From positions 62,001-126,000 of the forward strand of contig NZ_LQPT01000101.1 of assembly GCF_002102355.1 (NCBI RefSeq): a DNA stretch of 64,000 bases. Direction: 5' to 3'. This DNA comes from Mycobacterium sherrisii. GTDB lineage: Bacteria; Actinomycetota; Actinomycetes; Mycobacteriales; Mycobacteriaceae. This document shows, piece after piece, positions 18,945 to 27,028 of the stretch. The notes beneath the pieces were generated by a model. It was not told the DNA's origin, ran no database searches, and was given only the letters and a program-made list of their open reading frames with translations. Position 1 is the first letter of the stretch, and each line of letters opens with the position of its first letter. Made by a program: the position numbers and the translations under genes.

Positions 18945-19855
18945 GAGGCCGCCTCCTCCCGCCGCGCCGCACGCGCGGCCACGATGCGCAAGACGAACAG
19001 CAAGACGAATGAAATCAACAGCAGCACAATGGAGATCGCTGCGGCACCGGTACGGTCGTCGTTCTCGATCAAGGTGCGTATCCATTGCGACGACACTTCG
19101 GTCTTGCCCGGCACCGCCCCGCCGATCAGGACCACCGAACCGAATTCGCCGATCGCCCGCGAAAAGGCCAGGCCCGCACCGGACAACAGGGCCGGCAGCA
19201 GCGACGGCAGGATGACGGAGGTGAAGATCTTCGGGCCGCTGGCTCCCAGTGACGCCGCCGCCTCCTCTGTTTCGCGTTCGATTTCCAGCAACACCGGTTG
19301 CACCGCGCGCACCACGAACGGCAACGTCACGAAGGCCAGCGCCACCGCGACACCCCACGCGGTGTGCTGCAGGTGCAATCCCACCGGGCTGTTGTTGCCG
19401 TACAGCGCCAGCATCACCAAGCTGGCGACGATCGTGGGCAGCGCGAACGGCAGGTCGATGACCGTGTCGACCAGTCGTCGTCCGATGAAGTCGTCGCGCA
19501 CCAGGATCCAGGCGATCAGCAGCCCGAAGATCGTGTTGACCACGGTGACCCCGACGCTGATGGTCAGCGTCACCCGGAACGAGTCCACCGCGGCGTGCGA
19601 GGTGATCGCCAGCCAGAAGGCGTGCCAGCCGCCGCCCGCGGCTTGCCACGCGATCGCCGCCAACGGCAACAGCACGATCACCGACAGCCACACCGTCGCC
19701 ACCCCGACACGCAGCGACGTGCCGCTACCGCGCCGGAACGGCCGGGGCGCCGGCTGGTCGGGCGCGTCGGGTTCGACCGCCGTCGCGCCGGTACTGGTGC
19801 CCACGGAGGGCCCCAAGGAAGGACCCAAGGAAGGACCTAAGGAGGGAGAAGTCAT
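18941..19855 (-). CDS. cysT: Sulfate ABC transporter permease CysT
   Basis: Partner permease of CysW; 304 residues, six hydrophobic segments, EAA loop EEAAASLGASGPKIF. The ATG overlaps the subI stop (ATGA). Unusually, the N-terminus is a low-complexity extension of about 40 residues with a repeated SLGP unit (MTSPSLGPSLGPSLGPSVG). It is encoded by a near-perfect 12-base tandem repeat at about 19802-19850, ahead of a Pro/Arg-rich cytoplasmic tail. The first membrane segment begins only near residue 50. Confidence 0.93.
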   Translation of the reverse strand: MTSPSLGPSLGPSLGPSVGTSTGATAVEPDAPDQPAPRPFRRGSGTSLRVGVATVWLSVIVLLPLAAIAWQAAGGGWHAFWLAITSHAAVDSFRVTLTISVGVTVVNTIFGLLIAWILVRDDFIGRRLVDTVIDLPFALPTIVASLVMLALYGNNSPVGLHLQHTAWGVAVALAFVTLPFVVRAVQPVLLEIERETEEAAASLGASGPKIFTSVILPSLLPALLSGAGLAFSRAIGEFGSVVLIGGAVPGKTEVSSQWIRTLIENDDRTGAAAISIVLLLISFVLLFVLRIVAARAARREEAAS

Positions 19856-20889
19856 CCGGTGGCCTTCGTATAGATCCGGGTGATGCTGCCGTTGTTCTTG
19901 TCGAACAATTGGGGATCCACCGTGGCCCACCCGCCCAGGTCGGCGATGGTCCACAGTTTGGCCGGCACGGGGAAGTCGGCCCGGAACTGGGCGGCGACCG
20001 CGGGATCGACCGGCCGGTAACCGGCTTGCGCCCACACCGTCTGCGCCGGGGCGGTGTATTGGAAGTTCTTGAACGCCGTCGCGGCATCTAGGTGCGCGCT
20101 GGTGGTCACCACTGCCACCGGGTTCTCGATCTTGAAGGTCTGCTTGGGGATGACGTGTTCGACCGGTTTGCCCGCCCGCTCCGCGGTGATGGCCTCGTTC
20201 TCGTAGCTGATCAACACGTCACCGCTGCCCTGGACGAAGACGTCGGTGGCTTCACGTCCCGATCCGGGCCGCAGTTTAATGTGCTCCCGGACCAGTTTGG
20301 CGACGAAGTCGATGCCCGCCTGGCTGTTGCTGCCGCCGTCGCTCTTGGCGGCGTACGGGGCGAGCAGATTCCATTTGGCCGAACCCGAACTCAACGGGCT
20401 GGGCGTGACGACCTCCACGTCGGGCCGCAACAGGTCGTCCCAGTCCTTGATGTTCTTCGGATTTCCCTTACGCACCACCAGCGCCACCACCGATCCGAAC
20501 GGAATGCCTTTGGTGGCATCGGTATTCCACTCCTTGGACACCTTGCCCGCCTTGACCAATCGCGTGATGTCCGGCTCGACGGAAAAGTTGACCACGTCCG
20601 CGGGCTTGCCGTCGACCACCCCGCGGGACTGGTCACCGGAGGCGCCGTACGACGTGATCACCTGCACGCCCTTGCCCACGTCGGAGGCGTTGAACGCGGG
20701 AATCACCTTGCTCCACCCGGGTTCTGGCACCGAATAGGCCACCAGGGTGATGGTGGTGCGCGCGTTGGCCAACCCGCCGCCACCCACGACGTCGCTGGGG
20801 CCGGGGCTGCAGGCAACGACGACCGCCGCGATCGCGGCGAGCGCAAACAAGGGCCGCCAGCGCGGTGCGCTGTCGTTGTCGTTACGCAT
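19852..20889 (-). CDS. subI: Sulfate-binding lipoprotein
   Basis: Periplasm-side sulfate receptor of the CysTWA importer. The 345-residue reading from ATG 20889 starts MRNDNDSAPRWRPLF with a hydrophobic stretch and lipobox AVVVACS, so it should be lipid-anchored. The frame is open to a TTG at 20982, but that would bury the signal peptide. Family features include TSYGASGDQSRGVVDGKPAD near the N-terminus and LISYENEAI later. First gene of the operon; a polycysteine leader ORF lies 111 bases upstream. Confidence 0.94.
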   Translation of the reverse strand: MRNDNDSAPRWRPLFALAAIAAVVVACSPGPSDVVGGGGLANARTTITLVAYSVPEPGWSKVIPAFNASDVGKGVQVITSYGASGDQSRGVVDGKPADVVNFSVEPDITRLVKAGKVSKEWNTDATKGIPFGSVVALVVRKGNPKNIKDWDDLLRPDVEVVTPSPLSSGSAKWNLLAPYAAKSDGGSNSQAGIDFVAKLVREHIKLRPGSGREATDVFVQGSGDVLISYENEAITAERAGKPVEHVIPKQTFKIENPVAVVTTSAHLDAATAFKNFQYTAPAQTVWAQAGYRPVDPAVAAQFRADFPVPAKLWTIADLGGWATVDPQLFDKNNGSITRIYTKATG

Positions 20890-21000
20890 CAACGGCCTTC
20901 CGGTGCGGGCTGGTGGGGTATCTGTCCCGATGCTGCGGAAAGGCCTTGGAAGCGTTAGGAGAACTCGCGAATTCCCTACCAAACCGCGCGCGGGTGGTAG

Positions 21001-21057
21001 TCAGCGACAACAGTGCACGACGACATCACAGTCCGGAACCGCGGCTGTCGTGGGCAT
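21001..21057 (-). CDS. Leaderless polycysteine leader peptide upstream of subI
   Basis: An 18-residue frame, MPTTAAVPDCDVVVHCCR, with three cysteines, two of them adjacent just before the stop. On the minus strand a -10 TAGGCT (plus-strand 21065-21070) ends seven bases before the ATG and no Shine-Dalgarno precedes it, so the mRNA is predicted to be leaderless. The stop lies 111 bases before subI. This is the same design as the leader at 13245-13337, although the peptides are unrelated outside the cysteine cluster. Function as a cysteine-responsive attenuator is inferred from the published M. smegmatis system. Confidence 0.84.
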   Translation of the reverse strand: MPTTAAVPDCDVVVHCCR

Positions 21058-21064
21058 GGCGCGA

Positions 21065-21070
21065 AGCCTA
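21065..21070 (-). promoter_or_regulatory. -10 element of the subI operon leader
   Basis: TAGGCT on the minus strand, seven bases before the ATG of the leader peptide; it fits the mycobacterial TANNNT -10 pattern for leaderless starts. Confidence 0.6.
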
Positions 21071-21115
21071 ACAGGAATTCGCTGGCCCGCCAGCGGGCCG
21101 GCCGCGCCTGGAGCC

Positions 21116-21193
21116 TCAGTGGATCACTATCCACGCGACGATCACCAACACCACCAGCGTGACGAGAATCAACGTCACATGAGACCGGGGCAT
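21116..21193 (-). CDS. 25-residue single-span membrane microprotein (putative)
   Basis: The frame begins MPRSHV and then is almost entirely hydrophobic (TLILVTLVVLVIVAWIVIH), one transmembrane helix followed by the stop. It starts five bases after the stop of the 64-residue membrane protein on the same strand, so the two may be one operon. There is a weak CCAGG upstream. I know no named homologue; translation is unproven. Confidence 0.45.
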   Translation of the reverse strand: MPRSHVTLILVTLVVLVIVAWIVIH

Positions 21194-21198
21194 GCCGG

Positions 21199-21393
21199 TT
21201 ACCTGGGCGTCCCGTCGATCCGACGGCCCCGCCGCATCAGCTCGATGCCCTTGCCGAGCGCGGCGTCCAGCAACATCGCCGTGAGGTAGGCGACGGCCAG
21301 CACGACGGGCATCACCACCATGGCCTGCAGCACAAAGGGGAGCCCGGAAATCCACAGCTCGTTGCCGTCCCACCAGTTGAGGAACCCGTTCAT
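21199..21393 (-). CDS. Small conserved membrane protein (Rv2401A-like)
   Basis: A 64-residue protein with one long hydrophobic region (LPFVLQAMVVMPVVLAVAYL, continuing TAMLLDAAL) flanked by an aromatic N-terminus (NGFLNWWDGNELW) and a basic tail (KGIELMRRGRRIDG). By size and place it corresponds to the small membrane protein annotated near Rv2401 in M. tuberculosis; that match is from memory. The ATG at 21393 follows AGGGTGG; a GTG at 21402 is an alternative. It is divergent from the monooxygenase gene. Confidence 0.68.
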   Translation of the reverse strand: MNGFLNWWDGNELWISGLPFVLQAMVVMPVVLAVAYLTAMLLDAALGKGIELMRRGRRIDGTPR

Positions 21394-21448
21394 CGGGCCC
21401 ACCCTATTCGCCCTGCCGCCGGAAACACCAATATGTCAGGATCAGCCA

Positions 21449-22675
21449 ATGGCCACCGCCGACGACCCGACGACATGCGTCATCGCCGGCGGCGGTCCGG
21501 CCGGCATCGTGCTGGGCCTGCTGCTTGCGCGCGGCGGCGTAAGAGTCACGGTGATGGAAAAGCATGCCGACTTCCTGCGCGATTTCCGGGGCGACACCGT
21601 GCACGCGAGCACGCTGCGTCTGCTCGACGAACTGGGTTTGGGATCGCGGTTCGCCGAGGTCCCGCATCGCCTGATCGACTCCATCGAGCTGTCGATTCGG
21701 GACCAACCGTTGAACCTGGACCTATCCCGCCTGCCGGGTGCGCATCAGCACATCGCGCTGGTGCCGCAGTGGGACTTTCTGGAGATGGTGGCCGGCGCCG
21801 CCCAGGCCGAACCCGGTTTCCGGTTGTGGCGCAGCACCGAGGTGACCGGAGTGCTCCGCGAGGGCGACCGGGTCGTCGGCGTCACCTACCGCGACCCCGC
21901 CGGCGCAACCAAGCAGTTGCGTGCCGCGCTGACGGTGGCCTGCGACGGTCGTGCGTCGACGGTGCGCGCGGCGATCGGGGCGACGCCGCGACCGTTCGGC
22001 GCCCCGATGGACGTGTGGTGGTTCCGGTTGCCGCGCCGCTCCGACGACCCGCAGGGACTGGCCGGGACGTTTCGGGCCGGGCACGGGATCATTCTGATCG
22101 ATCGCGGCGACTACTTTCAGATCGCCTACCTCATCCCGAAGGGATCCGACGCCGAACTGCGCGCCCGCGGCATCGGCGCCCTGCACCAGGTGGTGGTGGG
22201 CATGGTGCCCTGGCTCGCCGACCGCATCGACACGCTGACGTCCTTCGACGACGTGAAACTCCTTGACGTGCAACTCAACCGGCTGCGCCGGTGGTACGCC
22301 GACGGCGTGCTGTGCATCGGCGACGCGGCCCACGCGATGTCGCCGGTCGGCGGCGTGGGCATCAATCTCGCGGTGGCCGACGCCGTGGCCGCCGCTCGCA
22401 TTCTGGCGGGTCCGTTGCGAACCGGTCGGCTGTCCACGCGGCACCTGGCCCGCGTCCAGCTGCGCCGCTGGATCCCGACCGCGATGATCCAGGCCGTGCA
22501 ACGCGCCATCCACGCGCAGGTGGTTGCCGACGTGGTGTCCGGACGCGACGCCGCGCCACCGGGCGGCCTCCGGATGGTCGCGCGGGCCCCGGCGCTGCGC
22601 CGCTGGATCGCCTACCTGGTGGCGATCGGACCGTTCTCGGAGCACGCGCCGAAGTTTGCCCGGCGACCCGCTTGA
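21449..22675 (+). CDS. FAD-dependent aromatic-hydroxylase-type monooxygenase
   Basis: Class A flavoprotein monooxygenase of 408 residues (PHBH/UbiH-like). The FAD-binding GGGPAGIVLGLLLARGG lies at the N-terminus, the DG motif is VACDGRASTVR, and the GD motif CIGDAAHAMSPVGGVGINLA binds the ribityl chain. Substrate unknown. No ferredoxin or reductase partner is next to it, as expected for a single-component enzyme. The start at 21449 places the dinucleotide fold about ten residues in. It is not part of the M. tuberculosis order I recall for this segment, so it may be an accessory gene. Confidence 0.82.
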   Translation: MATADDPTTCVIAGGGPAGIVLGLLLARGGVRVTVMEKHADFLRDFRGDTVHASTLRLLDELGLGSRFAEVPHRLIDSIELSIRDQPLNLDLSRLPGAHQHIALVPQWDFLEMVAGAAQAEPGFRLWRSTEVTGVLREGDRVVGVTYRDPAGATKQLRAALTVACDGRASTVRAAIGATPRPFGAPMDVWWFRLPRRSDDPQGLAGTFRAGHGIILIDRGDYFQIAYLIPKGSDAELRARGIGALHQVVVGMVPWLADRIDTLTSFDDVKLLDVQLNRLRRWYADGVLCIGDAAHAMSPVGGVGINLAVADAVAAARILAGPLRTGRLSTRHLARVQLRRWIPTAMIQAVQRAIHAQVVADVVSGRDAAPPGGLRMVARAPALRRWIAYLVAIGPFSEHAPKFARRPA

Positions 22676-22747
22676 TCGTCGTGCTGCCACGCGCGACGTG
22701 CGCCGAAAGAATGGACGGCGGGCGGGTCGACAGATGATGATGTCGAA

Positions 22748-24787
22748 ATGGTTTTGCACGCCCAGCCCGCTGATCAGCCCGCCAACGGCGCGACCGACAA
22801 GGCGTTTGACGCGCCCCAACAGTCGCCCCTGGCTTCCCCGCTCGATTTCAGCGCGCCGGCGCCGTTTGCCTCCAGCGGGGCGCTGCGTAACCCGTTCCCA
22901 CCGATCGCCGACTACGCGTTCTTGTCCGACTGGGAAACGACCTGCCTGATCTCGCCTGCCGGTTCGGTGGAATGGCTGTGCGTACCCCGTCCGGACTCCC
23001 CCAGCGTGTTCGGCGCCATCCTGGACCGCAGCGCCGGCCATTTCCGGATCGGCCCCTACGGCGTCTCGGTGCCGTCCGCCCGCCGCTACCTGCCGGGCAG
23101 CCTGATCATGGAGACCACCTGGCAGACCCACACCGGCTGGCTGATCGTGCGGGATGCGCTGGTGATGGGCCCGTGGCATGACATCGAGCGGCGCTCCAAG
23201 ACACACCGCCGCACGCCGATGGACTGGGATGCCGAGCACATCCTGTTGCGCACGGTGCGCTGCGTCAGCGGCACCGTCGAGTTGATGATGAGCTGCGAAC
23301 CCGCGTTCGACTACCACCGCCTCGGCGTGAACTGGGAATACTCGGCCAATGCCTATAACGAGGCGGTCGCGCGCGCCAGCAAGCAGCCCGACGACCACCC
23401 GCAACTGCGGCTGACCACCAACCTCAACATCGGGCTGGAGGGCAGGGAAGCCCGGGCGCGCACCCGGATGAAGGAGGGCGACGACGTGTTCGTCGCCCTC
23501 AGCTGGACCAAACACCCGCCGCCGCAGACGTATGAAGAGGCCGCCGACAGGATGTGGCAGACCACGGAGTGCTGGCGGCAGTGGATCAACATCGGAAATT
23601 TCCCGGATCACCCGTGGCGGGCGTATCTGCAACGCAGCGCGCTGACGCTGAAGGGGTTGACCTATTCGCCCACCGGCGCGCTGCTGGCCGCCAGCACCAC
23701 GTCGCTGCCGGAAACACCGCGCGGCGAGCGCAACTGGGACTACCGCTACGCCTGGATCCGCGACTCGACGTTCGCGTTGTGGGGCCTGTACACGCTGGGC
23801 CTGGACCGCGAGGCCGACGACTTCTTCGCATTCATCGCCGACGTGTCCGGCGCCAACAGCAACGAGCGGCACCCGCTGCAGGTGATGTACGGCGTGGGCG
23901 GCGAGCGCAGCCTGGTGGAGGAGGAGCTCAACCATCTGTCCGGCTACGACCATGCGCGTCCGGTGCGGATCGGCAACGGCGCCTATGACCAGATCCAGCA
24001 CGACATCTGGGGTTCGATCCTGGATTCCTTTTATCTGCATGCCAAGTCGCGCGAGCAGGTGCCCGAGACATTGTGGCCGGTGCTCAAGAAACAGGTGGAG
24101 GAGGCGATCGCGCACTGGCGCGAACCCGACCGCGGCATCTGGGAGGTGCGCGGCGAGCCGCAGCACTTCACCTCGTCGAAGGTGATGTGCTGGGTGGCGC
24201 TGGACCGCGGGTCGAAACTGGCCGAACGCCAGGGTGAGAAGAGCTACGCCCAGCAGTGGCGGGTGATCGCCGAGGAGATCAAGGCCGACATCCTCAAGCA
24301 CGGCGTCGACTCGCGCGGCGTCTTCACCCAGCGGTACGGCAGCACTGCGTTGGACGCCTCGCTGCTGCTGGTGGTGTTGACCCGGTTCTTGCCGCCCGAC
24401 GATCCCCGGGTGCGCAACACGGTGCTGGCGATCGCCAACGAACTCACCGAGGAAGGCTTGGTGCTGCGTTACCGGGTGGAGCAGACCGACGACGGACTGT
24501 CCGGCGAGGAGGGCACCTTCACCATCTGTTCGTTCTGGCTGGTGTCGGCGCTGGTCGAGATCGGCGAGGTGGCGCGGGCCAAGCGGCTGTGCGAGCGGCT
24601 GTTGTCCTACGCCAGCCCGTTGCACCTCTACGCCGAGGAGATCGAGCCGCGCACCGGCCGGCACCTGGGCAACTTCCCGCAGGCGTTCACCCATCTGGCG
24701 CTGATCAACGCGGTGGTCCACGTGATTCGCGCCGAAGAGGAATCCGACGGCTCCGGCATGTTCCAGCCCGCCAATGCACCCATGTAG
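22748..24787 (+). CDS. treH: GH15-family trehalase
   Basis: Homologue of M. tuberculosis Rv2402, a glycoside hydrolase family 15 enzyme shown in mycobacteria to split trehalose into glucose. The 679-residue length is right for the family. An N-terminal domain begins PIADYAFLSDWETTCLISP, a typical family opening. The (alpha/alpha)6 catalytic barrel starts at NWDYRYAWIRD (329-339). Later family segments are IGNGAYDQIQHDIWG and RHLGNFPQAFTHLALINA near the end. It has no signal peptide, so it acts in the cytoplasm. It would lower free trehalose, the backbone of the TPP lipids built by genes further along, though no link is evident. Confidence 0.88.
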   Translation: MVLHAQPADQPANGATDKAFDAPQQSPLASPLDFSAPAPFASSGALRNPFPPIADYAFLSDWETTCLISPAGSVEWLCVPRPDSPSVFGAILDRSAGHFRIGPYGVSVPSARRYLPGSLIMETTWQTHTGWLIVRDALVMGPWHDIERRSKTHRRTPMDWDAEHILLRTVRCVSGTVELMMSCEPAFDYHRLGVNWEYSANAYNEAVARASKQPDDHPQLRLTTNLNIGLEGREARARTRMKEGDDVFVALSWTKHPPPQTYEEAADRMWQTTECWRQWINIGNFPDHPWRAYLQRSALTLKGLTYSPTGALLAASTTSLPETPRGERNWDYRYAWIRDSTFALWGLYTLGLDREADDFFAFIADVSGANSNERHPLQVMYGVGGERSLVEEELNHLSGYDHARPVRIGNGAYDQIQHDIWGSILDSFYLHAKSREQVPETLWPVLKKQVEEAIAHWREPDRGIWEVRGEPQHFTSSKVMCWVALDRGSKLAERQGEKSYAQQWRVIAEEIKADILKHGVDSRGVFTQRYGSTALDASLLLVVLTRFLPPDDPRVRNTVLAIANELTEEGLVLRYRVEQTDDGLSGEEGTFTICSFWLVSALVEIGEVARAKRLCERLLSYASPLHLYAEEIEPRTGRHLGNFPQAFTHLALINAVVHVIRAEEESDGSGMFQPANAPM

Positions 24788-24845
24788 CGTGGGCACCGAA
24801 AGCCGTTCTCGGGCAACGGTATTCACCGACACGAGGGTGGGGGCG

Positions 24846-25430
24846 ATGAAGACAGCGGGTAGGACCGTCGTCGTGCTGTGCGCGACGATCGGATGGCTGG
24901 CCGGGTGTGGCCACGGCGGTGACTCGACCGCGACGTCGACGTTGACCTCACCGTCGTCGACAGGCGTGCACACCACCTGGACGCGTCCGGACGCACCGCC
25001 CGACCCGCACAACCTGATCCACGCCGGATCCGTTGCGCTGGCCGCGGTTCCGGGCGGCAAGCTGACGTCGGTCAAATCGCAGGAGACCGGGTCCTGGCGG
25101 GTCCTGGTCGCCACGCCTGACGGGACGAACCAAGCCATGGACGTCTCCTCCGACGGGGCCACCCTGATGGTCGGACCGACACCGGCGAACCAGAGCGACG
25201 CCGACAAAGCCGAGACCCGGGCACTGGTGCAGGCGGCCCGGCTGGACTATCGCGCGGCGGCGGAGAAGATCTTGGCCATCATCGCCGGCGCCTCGATCAG
25301 TGCGCTCGAACTCGACGACAGCAACGGCGCCACCGTGTGGCAAGCGGTCGCGTGGGACACCTTCATCGTCGAACACCAGGTCACCATCGACGCGGCGACG
25401 GGCAACGTGATCGCCAACAAGCAGCTGTGA
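24846..25430 (+). CDS. Lipoprotein with PepSY-like repeats
   Basis: A 194-residue secreted protein. The signal peptide ends in a clear lipobox, GWLAGC, followed by a Ser/Thr-rich linker. Two PepSY-like units follow: about 70-115 (LTSVKSQETGSWRVLVATPD) and 150-194 (AWDTFIVEHQVTIDAATGNV). PepSY domains often bind or inhibit proteases at the cell surface; the partner is unknown. The start ATG follows GAGGGTGGGG. It ends five bases before the convergent lipoprotein gene. Confidence 0.75.
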   Translation: MKTAGRTVVVLCATIGWLAGCGHGGDSTATSTLTSPSSTGVHTTWTRPDAPPDPHNLIHAGSVALAAVPGGKLTSVKSQETGSWRVLVATPDGTNQAMDVSSDGATLMVGPTPANQSDADKAETRALVQAARLDYRAAAEKILAIIAGASISALELDDSNGATVWQAVAWDTFIVEHQVTIDAATGNVIANKQL

Positions 25431-25435
25431 TCCGC

Positions 25436-26218
25436 TCAGCCCAGCGCGCCGATCCGATCCATCATCGCGTGGGCGATGTCGATACCGCTGGTGTTGACGT
25501 CGCCCGTGCCCGGATCCGACGAGCGGCGCCCGCCGAAGAAGACGACCTGCACCTCGACGACGCAGTTCGACCGGACGCCCAGCGCACGCGCCTGCGGCGT
25601 CGGCCGCAGCGCAGGCATGTTGGGCAGTATCGAGGTCGCGTTATTCGTCGCGGCCACAACGGTATTGGACGAGTCGATGCGGACGTCGCTGATGACGTTG
25701 GTGGTGCTGATCGGCCCGCTGTGTTCGGTCACCGTCCTGCCGTTGCATTGCTGCCACTGCTGGGAGAATTGCCCGAACAGGGCCTGCGCCTGGCCGGCCG
25801 AGGCCAGTGCGACCACGCCCTCGATCACGGTGATCACCTGCGCCGGTTGGCCGTTGTTCCACCACGACTCCGATGCGACATCGGTGACCTGGGTGCCCGC
25901 GGAGCCGGACTGATAGACGCTGGCCTGCAACATCTCGGCAATGCCCAGGCATCCGGGCGGCGACACCTGTCGGTCAACGCGGTACAGCTTTTCGGGGCCG
26001 CCGAACATCACCGGGTTGCGGGCCCCGAACGGCTGGTCGAGCATCCGGGACAGGGTGGCGCTGTCCAGCAGCACCTGCCGGACGGTTTGGCCGTGCAGCG
26101 GGCGCGGCTTGAGGTTCGGCGCCGGTTTGGCCACCCCGCCGACGACCGCGCTACAACTGACCGTCACCGCGGCAACCAGCATCAGCGCCGCGGCCGCTCC
26201 CCCTATCCGCATGACCAA
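25436..26218 (-). CDS. lppR: LppR-like lipoprotein (PknH-type extracellular sensor domain)
   Basis: A 260-residue lipoprotein, lipobox VTVSCS at about 18-22, at the place of Rv2403c (lppR). The mature part has four spaced cysteines (PPGCLG, WQQCNG, RSNCVV and the lipid cysteine) and the pattern of the extracellular sensor domain found at the C-terminus of the kinase PknH (GQTVRQVLLDSATLSRMLDQ at the start, ALGVRSNCVVEVQVVFF near the end). Ligand unknown. A paralogue lies directly upstream on the same strand. Confidence 0.8.
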   Translation of the reverse strand: MVMRIGGAAAALMLVAAVTVSCSAVVGGVAKPAPNLKPRPLHGQTVRQVLLDSATLSRMLDQPFGARNPVMFGGPEKLYRVDRQVSPPGCLGIAEMLQASVYQSGSAGTQVTDVASESWWNNGQPAQVITVIEGVVALASAGQAQALFGQFSQQWQQCNGRTVTEHSGPISTTNVISDVRIDSSNTVVAATNNATSILPNMPALRPTPQARALGVRSNCVVEVQVVFFGGRRSSDPGTGDVNTSGIDIAHAMMDRIGALG

Positions 26219-26278
26219 TTCTTACCCTGCGACTCCGGCGCGACGGTGAACGGCATCGCGGTGGGTGCGCCGGCCCGG

Positions 26279-27028
26279 TCAGCCGAGCGCACTGACCTTG
26301 TCCATCAGGGCGTGCGCGACGGTCAGGGCGTCGGCCTTGGCGGCCGGCCGGCCCGACAGGTCCGCGCTGTTGGCGTAGGCGACGTCGACCTCGATCAGAC
26401 AGTTGCCGCGCACCCCCACGGCGCGGACTTCCGGGACGGCATGCAGCACCGACTGCGCGCCGGGTTGTCGCGAAAGATTAGCCGCGACAACGGAATCCTG
26501 AACGGTGACGTCGGTGATGAGGTTCTGGGCGAAGCTGCTGGCCGGCACGCTCAGCGTGGTGCCGTCGCAATGCTTCCACTGTTCGGAGAACTTGGCGAAC
26601 AACGCGCCGGCGTCGGCCGCCGAGGGCAGGGCCACGACGCCTTCGGCGATATCGGTTGCAGACTCGGAGTATCCCTGCTGCTGCCACAGCGCCGTCGCGA
26701 CGTTCGTGACCGGCGCGGACCCATAGACGCTGCGCTGCGTCATGTACACCACCCCCGTGCACTCGGATGGCGATGTCGAAAAATAGGCGTCGTCGAGTAA
26801 CTCGCTGCCGCCGAAGGTCGGCGGGAAATGCGAGACGGGCACGAACGGCCGGTCGAGCAGCTTCGACAACGCGGCCGCATCCAGCAGTATCTGTTTGACT
26901 TTCTGGCCAATCACCGGATGTGGCTTGAGATCCGGCGCCGGGACCGCGTGGCCGCCGATGGCTGACGCGCATCCGGCGGCCACCACGGTGACCAAAAGCG
27001 GCGCCGCGCTGCGCCACCGGATCCTCAT
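26279..27028 (-). CDS. Second LppR-like lipoprotein, tandem paralogue
   Basis: 249 residues with lipobox VAAGCAS and the same plan as its downstream neighbour: [20 protein letters not shown], conserved cysteines (SECTG, KHCDG, RGNCLI) and a C-terminal [15 protein letters not shown]. The pair arose by duplication and has diverged strongly. The ATG overlaps the lepA stop by four bases, so this surface protein is translationally coupled to a ribosomal GTPase. Confidence 0.8.
   Translation of the reverse strand: MRIRWRSAAPLLVTVVAAGCASAIGGHAVPAPDLKPHPVIGQKVKQILLDAAALSKLLDRPFVPVSHFPPTFGGSELLDDAYFSTSPSECTGVVYMTQRSVYGSAPVTNVATALWQQQGYSESATDIAEGVVALPSAADAGALFAKFSEQWKHCDGTTLSVPASSFAQNLITDVTVQDSVVAANLSRQPGAQSVLHAVPEVRAVGVRGNCLIEVDVAYANSADLSGRPAAKADALTVAHALMDKVSALG

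Noticed and set aside
21722-25207. Minus-strand open frame of 1161 codons opposite the monooxygenase, trehalase and PepSY lipoprotein genes
   Set aside because: It is antisense to well-supported genes, has no recognisable domain and has the composition expected of a high-GC shadow frame.
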